Assembly (NCBI RefSeq): GCF_921294215.1 | Contig: NZ_CAKLDM010000002.1 | Location: 1,736,001 to 1,800,000, forward strand | Direction: 5' to 3' | From: Vibrio marisflavi CECT 7928 | Lineage (GTDB): Bacteria; Pseudomonadota; Gammaproteobacteria; Enterobacterales; Vibrionaceae | Length of the DNA stretch: 64,000 nt | Program-made: the position numbers and the translations under genes | Shown here: piece after piece, positions 57,964 through 64,000 of the stretch | Layout of the letters: each line of letters opens with the position of its first letter | How positions within the stretch are numbered: the stretch's first letter is position 1 | Notes under the pieces: model-generated | Databases searched by the model: none | What the model was told of the DNA's origin: nothing | What the model saw: only the letters and a program-made list of their open reading frames with translations

Positions 57964-59307
57964 TTAGTGACTTGCCTGCATAGCATCTTGGTTTTCTGAG
58001 TGTTTAACGTACTCAGCAAGACCTGCTTTTTTGCAGTAGAACATCAAGATAACAAGTGAAATAATGAATGTTGCTGCAAGACTGGTGCTTTCCGCTCCGA
58101 CTAGAGCAACCATGCAGAACACACAAGCAACACCTGAGAACAACATCACGAACGTGTTGCGAGTTGTCATGCCTTCAAAGCGAATCAAGTTAATGCTTGA
58201 GTAGAAGTAAGGAAGCATTGTTAGCAGTACTGCATCAGTCGTTAGCTGGTTAAACAAGCTAGCTGTATCTGCAACTTTTGAGCTGAAGACCATTAGCACA
58301 ACCATTAGTGCAGTCATCTTAAGAGACGCGAGTACAAGACCTTTCTTAGCAATACCATTTTTGTCTGTTTCAGCGTAGATTTTCGGGAAGTTACCGTCTT
58401 GAGCAGTACGTTTACCTGCTTCACCTACCAACATCATCCAAGAACCTAGAGATGTGAAACATGCTAGTGCAGTAAACGCTGACACAAATGGTGCTGTCCA
58501 AGAGCCGAATAGCGCTGTTGTAGCAAGTGCGAATGGTGCACCTGATGAAGCAACTTGATGCGCTGGGAACATACCACTGATCATCTGAGTAGAAAGGATG
58601 TAAACAACACCAGCTAGTGCAGTACCAAGCATAGTTGCTAGTGGAACTGTACGTTTAGGGTTTTTAACCATACCTGTAGAAACTGCCGCAGATTCTACAC
58701 CAACGAATGACCACAGACAGATAAGTACAGCCGAGATAATTGCGTGAGTGTTGCTACCTGAAGTAGTGTTCCAGTTGTGCATGTAAATTTCTGGACTGAA
58801 GTGAGTCCAACCAAAGAACGCAGTACCTAGAATTGGGATCAAGATTAATACAAGGCCTAAAGTACATAGACGACTAACCCAGCTACCACCTAAAAGGTTT
58901 ACAAAAGTGAATATCCAAACTGAGGCAATTGTCGCGATGCCCGCTGCCATAGGATGATTCAAGACTGGGAAGAATACAGAAAGGTATGACACACCTGTGA
59001 TAGCGATTGCTAGGTTACCAATCCAGTTTGCATGATAGTAAAGCACACCTGTTTGGAAACCGAATACTGGAGAGATTTCACCAGCGTAAGCGATAGGACC
59101 ACCTTCTTGAGGGTTCTTTGTTGCTAGACGCGCATAAACAAACGCCAGACTCAAAGCACCAATTGCGGTGATAATCCAACTAAAGATAGAAATAGAACCT
59201 ACTTCGGCTAAGCTAGAAGGTAATAGTGCAATACCACTACCCATCATGTTACCAGCAACTACGCCAGTACATGCTATCAAGCCAATTTTTTTTGCATTCG
59301 ATGACAT
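57964..59307 (-). CDS. cadB: Cadaverine/lysine antiporter CadB
   Basis: A 447-residue APC-family antiporter (E. coli CadB 444) that exports cadaverine in exchange for lysine. It starts with the helix-1 motif GVVAGNMMGSGIALLPSSLAEVG, and CLWSFVGVESAAVSTGMVKNPKRTVP is the helix 6-7 family segment. First gene of the cadBA unit; a GGAG ribosome site precedes it. The 930-bp upstream region carries probable CadC sites. Confidence 0.96.
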   Translation of the reverse strand: MSSNAKKIGLIACTGVVAGNMMGSGIALLPSSLAEVGSISIFSWIITAIGALSLAFVYARLATKNPQEGGPIAYAGEISPVFGFQTGVLYYHANWIGNLAIAITGVSYLSVFFPVLNHPMAAGIATIASVWIFTFVNLLGGSWVSRLCTLGLVLILIPILGTAFFGWTHFSPEIYMHNWNTTSGSNTHAIISAVLICLWSFVGVESAAVSTGMVKNPKRTVPLATMLGTALAGVVYILSTQMISGMFPAHQVASSGAPFALATTALFGSWTAPFVSAFTALACFTSLGSWMMLVGEAGKRTAQDGNFPKIYAETDKNGIAKKGLVLASLKMTALMVVLMVFSSKVADTASLFNQLTTDAVLLTMLPYFYSSINLIRFEGMTTRNTFVMLFSGVACVFCMVALVGAESTSLAATFIISLVILMFYCKKAGLAEYVKHSENQDAMQASH

Positions 59308-59481
59308 AACGTCTCCACATAAACTGAACGAGTGAAATCACTCAAAAAATAATTCAGTAGCGAGAAGCCGTCGGAAGCTGTTCCATCACCCCTCGCTATT
59401 CTATGCAGCGAAGATTACGCCCAAAATTCGAGAAAAAAATAAACTCTGTATTAACTATAAAATAATAACTAAAACATCACG

Positions 59482-59594
59482 ATCTTGATATTTTTATAAT
59501 TTAAAAATCCAAATTTTCAACTAGTTAACAGCATATCAAGAAAAATATAAATTCCGTGAATATGAAAAAGTTATCGATACAAAAATATCAAGAT
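59482..59594. promoter_or_regulatory. Long-spaced 14-bp inverted repeat, candidate CadC operator
   Basis: ATCTTGATATTTTT (59482-59495) is exactly repeated in inverse orientation as AAAAATATCAAGAT (59581-59594), with a partial third copy ATATCAAGAAAAATA around 59533. It lies 175-290 bp before the cadB start, in AT-rich DNA. E. coli CadC binds two AT-rich sites at comparable distance from the cadBA promoter, so these are likely CadC (or H-NS) sites. Confidence 0.5.
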
Positions 59595-59636
59595 GCCTAT
59601 CAGGGAAAGGCTCGCAGCTTAAATTGATCTAGCTCA

Positions 59637-59903
59637 TTATTGCCACCTAAGAGTCGATATTTCTCGGCAGATCGCAGCAAGAAGACGAAGAAACCTTGAT
59701 ATAAAACTGATGAAAATGGCCTCCAAAAACGCTGTGTTTCCGAGTTTTAATTGCAACGCACCAAAAACACTTGCTTTGTATGTACATCTTTTCTGCATTT
59801 TACTGGCAATAGAAGATAAACCGGAGACAGACAACGCTTCAGTGAGCTTTGGGGAAGAGATATTCCAATAGAAACAAAGCAAGAGTAGCAGGGTAAGGAA
59901 CAT
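59637..59903 (-). CDS. Possible 88-codon ORF, unknown
   Basis: An open frame in the cadC-cadB gap, starting MFLTLLLLLCFYWNIS. A hydrophobic start could act as a signal or membrane segment, followed by a basic cysteine-containing stretch. No clear ribosome site, no family recognised and unusual composition, so it may be chance or a relic. Confidence 0.15.
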   Translation of the reverse strand: MFLTLLLLLCFYWNISSPKLTEALSVSGLSSIASKMQKRCTYKASVFGALQLKLGNTAFLEAIFISFISRFLRLLAAICREISTLRWQ

Positions 59904-60184
59904 AGCCTAACCACTCACTTCACACCTCAGAATAAAGAAAGGCTAAAGGCCACTTCTGTGTGCTAAAAGAGCTTAGTTGTACAACTTTGGCAAAAAGCAA
60001 AGCCATTAGCCATGTCGCTAGTGAACTTTGAACTTTGATAGCTCCGAAACAATTCGTTTGAGGTTGAGGTGTTCAAATCGCTGATACTTAGATCACTAAG
60101 TTTATGCGGGTATCAAGAGGAAATGGGTAAATAGGAAAGAGATAAAAGTTCAGAGAGATGAAGAACGATTGAAGTGTGTGGTCA

Positions 60185-60210
60185 AGGCAACACCAATAAA
60201 AGTGTTGCCT
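60185..60210 (-). terminator. Hairpin after cadC
   Basis: AGGCAACAC / GTGTTGCCT nine-base stem, eight-base loop, 31 bp after the cadC stop. It lacks a good T run on the reverse strand, so termination is uncertain. Confidence 0.45.
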
Positions 60211-60240
60211 ATGGAGAATCAATTAGAGGTTTTGTAACTG

Positions 60241-61893
60241 TTAAAGCAAGCTGTTTGCAGCTGGGTGGACCGAACGGTATAGCTCATAGTTTATGGTCTT
60301 TATATCACTGCTAAACAGAAGTTTCTGACACAACATATAGGTTTCGATAGACATATCTTTATAGAATGCCTCACTATAAGCCACACTCGCATCCTCTGAA
60401 TGACCATTGAGCTCAGCAAGCTTGCCTTGCAATACGTAAGACAGTACAGAATGCCTCAAGCTTTGCGCTTTTTTCAAATATACTTTGGCCTGCTTTAACT
60501 CATCTATATAGATGTAATGCAATGCTAACGCTTCATAAACTCGCGGCTGCATTTGCATTGCAGCTCCCTCTTGGCTTCTCACCAACTCTGTACTGAGGGA
60601 AGTAATTCGCTGTTGGTTAAGCTTGATTTCAGGAGTCAGCGCTTGTTGTACATGATAAGCAATAAGCAACTCAGCTTGAGTCAGCCTATTATTCGGTTCA
60701 TTCTGAAGAACTAACTCCAGCAGATCGATACCTTTCTGGAAGTCTTCTCCTTCAGAAGTATTCAAATAATGATTCGCTAATATCAAATCCTCTATTGCCT
60801 GCGGTTTAGATGGCAGCCCTCGCATCAACATATCAGCTTTTTTCTCTGGCTCTTCCACTTTCAAGACTTTCATGATGTCGATGTCAGCTTGGCGCAAAAC
60901 CGAGTGCAAATGCTTCTTGCTTAAAGAGTATTGACGCTTAAAGACGATTTTGCCCGAAGAGTTGTTTTTATACTCAACATCTAAGAAGTGGCCATCAATA
61001 TTCCCATCACCGTCTGAATCACGTTTATGTACACTGACTGTCACTGTGATGCCGGCAATAATATCAGTGTGAGCATTGTCTTTGTCCAACCTCACTCGAT
61101 ATGGCGTCACCTCTGTAATATCCATCATTAGCTTTTGACAAATCCCCCCAGAGAGCTGATGGCTAAGCTCATCACTATCAAACGACTGCTCATAGCGAAA
61201 TTCGACTAAATGCGCGTCGATTGCCTGAGATATTTCCAACCCTGACTGTCTGTAAGTGAAATAGCCCATTGCAATCACAATGAATGAAATCAATAGCGCA
61301 TTGACAAAGTGAACCTTCCAAGACTTCGGTCGTTTCGACTTTTCAGCCTTTCGTTTTGCTTTTTGGGCAACGGCTCGGGTTAGAGGTGCAGCAGGAAAGG
61401 CCATTGGTTGGCTTTCTTCCTCAGGGAAATCATGATCCGCATCAAGAGGCTTGCCTTGCAATTCAATTTCATCAGAAACCCTTTCGTTATAAGAGTCTCT
61501 GCCTACTGATTCAACCTCTTCTTGCGAGAGCGATAAACCTTCTTTTCTTGCAAGGTTTGCTTCTTCTGGCGTCAATCGAGCTACATGAGCGACCAGTTTA
61601 TACCCTCGCTTGGGCACCGTAACAACATAGTTAATATTTTCTTCGCGACCATCTCGAAGTATTTTTCGCAAAGAAAAAATGGATTGAGTAACAACTTGGT
61701 CTGTAACGACTGCACTCGACCAAACATGTTCAATGAGCTTTTGGCGATCGTATACTTCACCAGCATTAATGGTTAGGAAATGAAGAAGGTTTATAAGCCT
61801 AGGCTCAACAGAAACTTCCCTATTTTTTCGATACAATTTATTTTCATCAACGCTCAATATCCAGTCGTTAATTTGAAAATACTCTGTCGTCAT
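60241..61893 (-). CDS. cadC: Membrane-bound transcriptional activator CadC
   Basis: A 550-residue ToxR-like regulator (E. coli CadC 512) that activates cadBA under acid plus lysine. Residues ~1-105 are an OmpR-type winged helix (EPRLINLLHFLTINAGEVYDR, DQVVTQSIFSLRKILRDG, YVVTVPKRGYKLV). A long charged cytoplasmic linker follows, one membrane helix at ~195-215 (FVNALLISFIVIAMGYFTY), then a periplasmic sensor with a TPR-like C-terminal part. Notable: R291-D292-S-D-G-D-G-N-I-D300 in the periplasmic domain resembles a calcium-binding loop (DxDxDGxxD). It lies upstream of cadBA on the same strand with its own gap. Confidence 0.93.
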   Translation of the reverse strand: MTTEYFQINDWILSVDENKLYRKNREVSVEPRLINLLHFLTINAGEVYDRQKLIEHVWSSAVVTDQVVTQSIFSLRKILRDGREENINYVVTVPKRGYKLVAHVARLTPEEANLARKEGLSLSQEEVESVGRDSYNERVSDEIELQGKPLDADHDFPEEESQPMAFPAAPLTRAVAQKAKRKAEKSKRPKSWKVHFVNALLISFIVIAMGYFTYRQSGLEISQAIDAHLVEFRYEQSFDSDELSHQLSGGICQKLMMDITEVTPYRVRLDKDNAHTDIIAGITVTVSVHKRDSDGDGNIDGHFLDVEYKNNSSGKIVFKRQYSLSKKHLHSVLRQADIDIMKVLKVEEPEKKADMLMRGLPSKPQAIEDLILANHYLNTSEGEDFQKGIDLLELVLQNEPNNRLTQAELLIAYHVQQALTPEIKLNQQRITSLSTELVRSQEGAAMQMQPRVYEALALHYIYIDELKQAKVYLKKAQSLRHSVLSYVLQGKLAELNGHSEDASVAYSEAFYKDMSIETYMLCQKLLFSSDIKTINYELYRSVHPAANSLL

Positions 61894-62390
61894 AAATCAA
61901 TCTCAAAAATAGCTAACATCTAATAAGCCCAAAGCGCGTGCAATTCGAAGTAGTACATACCTAAATATAGCGCCATACTATGCATCCAGTATCTAAATGC
62001 TTTTTACAGTATTGCAAAGTGTGGGCTATTTTGAACTATCTTGAAGCACGTAATTTTGTCTTTTATCAATAAAACTCACTATTTTCTATACCTTTGCCAC
62101 AAAAAAGATACCGAGAGTTCTATATCTAGTCTGAAATTCTGATTTTCTGCTCAAGTTGCATGAGTAAGATGTGAGACTTTGCCAACCAACGAGTCTGATT
62201 TCTAATCGAATTAGTTTCTGATGGCTGTAGATTATAGGCTATTTAGGGTTGCTGACATGTAGGTTTTAAGGGCTTATGAGCAATTAAGCAGAGTCTTAGT
62301 AACCAGCGGGACCGCTGGATAATTTGGAGGCAATCACGAGTGAGTATATTTAAGTGCTATAAATATGGCTTAGTTTGCAAACATCAAAAA
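61894..62390. other. Region between cadC and ffs
   Basis: AT-rich and without a recognised gene. It holds the cadC promoter and a small perfect hairpin CCAGCG-GGAC-CGCTGG at 62303-62318 of unknown role. A GTG-started frame at 62340 with a GGAGG site runs antisense across ffs and is judged to be chance. Confidence 0.45.
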
Positions 62391-62499
62391 GGGTGGAAGC
62401 CCCAGCCACATCCCGGCACACAAGTCACACGCTGCGGCTGCTTCCTTCCGGACCTGACCGAGTTCACGAGCTATTGTTGCGGGAGGACCAGGGCCTCCA
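62391..62499 (-). ncRNA. ffs: Signal recognition particle RNA (4.5S RNA)
   Basis: The RNA component of the bacterial SRP, bound by Ffh. On the reverse strand the conserved apical core GGTCAGGTCCGGAAGGAAGC, including the GGAA tetraloop region and the asymmetric loop AGCAGCC, is an exact match in type to E. coli 4.5S RNA, and the ends GGAGGCCC and GGGCTTCC pair to close the long hairpin. About 108 nt. A T run follows at the 3' end. It lies next to the ATL gene, as ffs-ybaZ in E. coli. Confidence 0.97.
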
Positions 62500-62677
62500 T
62501 AGATTTGGTTTCAAAAGCGTTGTACGCTCAAGAAGTGGGAAGGATTATCAGGGATACTGCCATCCAATGCAAGGGCTTACAGCGGAATTTATGTAATTTT
62601 ACAACTAAGTGATTATCAAATGCTCAAATTAGATATTTTCTATCTAACTTGAGCACTTCTTCGTTGGTAGCGGGCTG

Positions 62678-63418
62678 TTACAACTCTTCATTTTCTTCTT
62701 CAGCACGCAAGATATAGTCGGTCATCCAAGCTGTGGCAAGCAAGCAAAACCATACGACAAAAACAGGGCTTGGCACATCAACATCAGGGGCGACCACAAG
62801 AGAAGCGAAGGCTATAGTCGGCAAGACCCAACAGAGTAATTCATTCCAGCCAGCAAACTTCGGTTTTATATAGCTTTCCATAGACGCGATGATTGCAATG
62901 AAGCCTATCGACACAACCGCCGCAAAACCTAAGCCTGCGACCCAAAGAGGAAGAACAAGTAATAAAGCCCACCACCTTCTCATATTGGTTGGCTTCCAAT
63001 TATTCGCTGCCCACCAAATAGCAACCACCGATAATGTTTGAATTGCGGTCATCATTGCACTTCCCCCTAACTTACCGGAAGATTGGGTTACCATAAGGCC
63101 AATTTGCAATGTGACGACTATTAATGCTGCAGTCCACACAACACCAATACTGCTTCTCTTAGAAAAAATCACCATCAGCAGAGGCATTATGATCCACACA
63201 CTCACCGAGACCGAGGCGGGTTGATTGGGCAAAGTAAACCCATATGCTATCATTCCTGCAAGTAGAACGGTGCTAGCAATTCTCCGTTCGGATAGAACCC
63301 ATAGCGCTGGAATTAGCATGGCTAATACTGGGACATCACCTTCTCCAAGCGCTATCGCTCGTGAACAAATAATGACAAGAAAAGCTGTTGCTAAAAACTG
63401 AAACATTGATAATACCAT
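62678..63418 (-). CDS. Conserved membrane protein of unknown function
   Basis: A 246-residue, highly hydrophobic protein with about eight predicted membrane segments (for example TVLLAGMIAYGFTL, VWIIMPLLMVIF, TAALIVVTLQIGLMV) and an acidic C terminus (EEENEEL). AAGGAG lies seven bases before the start. No functional motif is recognised. It lies divergent from the ATL gene and precedes ffs. Confidence 0.75.
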   Translation of the reverse strand: MVLSMFQFLATAFLVIICSRAIALGEGDVPVLAMLIPALWVLSERRIASTVLLAGMIAYGFTLPNQPASVSVSVWIIMPLLMVIFSKRSSIGVVWTAALIVVTLQIGLMVTQSSGKLGGSAMMTAIQTLSVVAIWWAANNWKPTNMRRWWALLLVLPLWVAGLGFAAVVSIGFIAIIASMESYIKPKFAGWNELLCWVLPTIAFASLVVAPDVDVPSPVFVVWFCLLATAWMTDYILRAEEENEEL

Positions 63419-63470
63419 TCCCTCTCCTTAGACCTTTCCGTGGTAACTTTTGAATTAGGACTTTTTTAGT

Positions 63471-63773
63471 ATGGACCAATTTTTACAGCAGATCCTGCTA
63501 GTAATCTCTCAAATTCCCCAAGGGAAAGTAACCACTTACGGGGAAATTGCACGTATGGCAGGATATCCGGGCTATGCGCGGCACGTTGGAAAGGCGCTAG
63601 GAAATTTACCAGAAGGCAGTAAGTTACCTTGGTTTCGAGTCATTAACAGTCAAGGAAAAATCTCATTGACAGGTGAAAATGCTGCTCGGCAAAAAAGCTT
63701 ACTAGAGCTCGATGGAATAAAGGTTAATGAAAATGGGAAAGTTCAATTAAACCAATACAAATGGCAACCATAG
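63471..63773 (+). CDS. Alkyltransferase-like protein (ATL, YbaZ/Atl type)
   Basis: A 100-residue protein with the DNA-binding half of O6-methylguanine methyltransferase: QGKVTTYGEIARMAG and the arginine-finger/HTH part (RHVGKALGNLP). In the active-site segment the PCHRV cysteine is replaced by Trp (LPWFRVI, W54), so it cannot transfer alkyl groups; ATLs bind and bend O6-alkylguanine DNA and hand it to nucleotide excision repair. Adjacent to ffs, as in E. coli. Confidence 0.93.
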   Translation: MDQFLQQILLVISQIPQGKVTTYGEIARMAGYPGYARHVGKALGNLPEGSKLPWFRVINSQGKISLTGENAARQKSLLELDGIKVNENGKVQLNQYKWQP

Positions 63774-63890
63774 CAATAGTATGTATTAGATAACATCGGA
63801 AAACTGCTCACAAATACGATAATTTTTTAGTCAAATATTCTAAGTTTGTCGTATCTTTTAATTAGGCTTAATTAGAAAGAAAAGTAAACG

Positions 63891-64000
63891 ATGACTCAGT
63901 TAGCGCATAATTCCGGATCTGATGCTAAACAAAATAGTGTTGACTCAAACACAGAGAAGGAAAAAGCCGAAAACTTGACTGAAAAAGCTTCATCTAGAGA
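63891..64000 (+). CDS. 5' end of an unidentified gene, cut by window end
   Basis: ATG at 63891 opens 36 codons to the window edge (MTQLAHNSGSDAKQNS... rich in Lys, Glu, Ser, Asn), a polar, probably disordered N terminus. Weak AAG-rich ribosome site. The product cannot be named from this much. Confidence 0.5.
   Translation, partial: MTQLAHNSGSDAKQNSVDSNTEKEKAENLTEKASSR

Larger units (their letters stand above)
59308..60240. other. cadC-cadB intergenic region
   Basis: About 930 bp. The cadB-proximal part is extremely AT-rich and holds a 14-bp perfect inverted repeat (59482-59594). Further right is a possible 88-codon reverse ORF and a hairpin (60185-60210) near the cadC stop. Nothing else is recognised. 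Confidence 0.5.

Noticed and set aside
62340..62612. GTG-started open frame with a GGAGG site
   Set aside because: It runs antisense through the whole 4.5S RNA gene, whose conservation explains the sequence; the predicted protein has no family character.

Overview
The window is a chromosomal segment of a marine gammaproteobacterium of the family Vibrionaceae, almost certainly Vibrio. The evidence is a 279-residue FadR carrying the ~40-residue enlargement typical of vibrios, a CsiV-type lipid-free envelope protein behind mfd, a periplasmic broad-spectrum amino-acid racemase (BsrV type) behind a chemoreceptor, a VC1899-type CARF nuclease, NhaB, and a cadC-cadBA lysine acid-stress locus. Base composition and codon use look even. 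I see no rRNA, tRNA, CRISPR array, complete insertion sequence or prophage; the only stable RNA gene recognised with confidence is ffs (4.5S RNA).

Layout. 1-5 kb: 3' part of mfd, csiV, a GNAT acetyltransferase, then ndh (reverse) with a perfect FNR box upstream. 5.4-10.1 kb: a reverse-strand block syntenic with the E. coli hinT-ycfL-lpoB-thiK-(nagZ)-ycfP-ndh region, but without nagZ, with a COG3014 lipoprotein added, and with thiK ending in a 9-bp tandem repeat that encodes a (Ser-Asp-Gln)n tail. 10.4-15.4 kb: an orphan CARF/PD-(D/E)XK nuclease, fadR, a long structured leader, nhaB and dsbB. 15.4-20.8 kb: ftsK, lrp, ald and yfbV. 21-24.7 kb: ackA-pta, with two hairpins between the genes. 24.7-37.8 kb: glutathionyl-hydroquinone reductase, then two complete tandem oppABCDF oligopeptide operons whose ATPase genes are nearly identical while the binding proteins and permeases have diverged.

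38.5-50 kb: an RND efflux pump with its adaptor, a ZevAB-like metal pair, cfa, a periplasmic sugar-type binding protein next to a receiver-only response regulator, and a LysE exporter with a candidate small RNA or attenuator upstream. 50-54 kb: queF, then a chemoreceptor-bsrV unit for D-amino acids. 54-62 kb: lysP-cadA-cadB-cadC, a full lysine-dependent acid-resistance module, with a 14-bp perfect inverted repeat in the likely CadC operator region. 62-64 kb: ffs, an unknown membrane protein, an alkyltransferase-like protein (ATL) and the start of an unidentified gene.

Themes: peptidoglycan synthesis control (csiV, lpoB-like, bsrV), respiratory and fermentative switching (ndh, ackA-pta, ald/lrp), peptide uptake, and ion/pH homeostasis (nhaB, cad). 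The observations I find least ordinary are the homogenised opp ATPase genes, the minisatellite tail of thiK, the orphan CARF nuclease, the structured nhaB leader and the cad operator repeat. No wholly new multi-gene system is evident from sequence reading alone.
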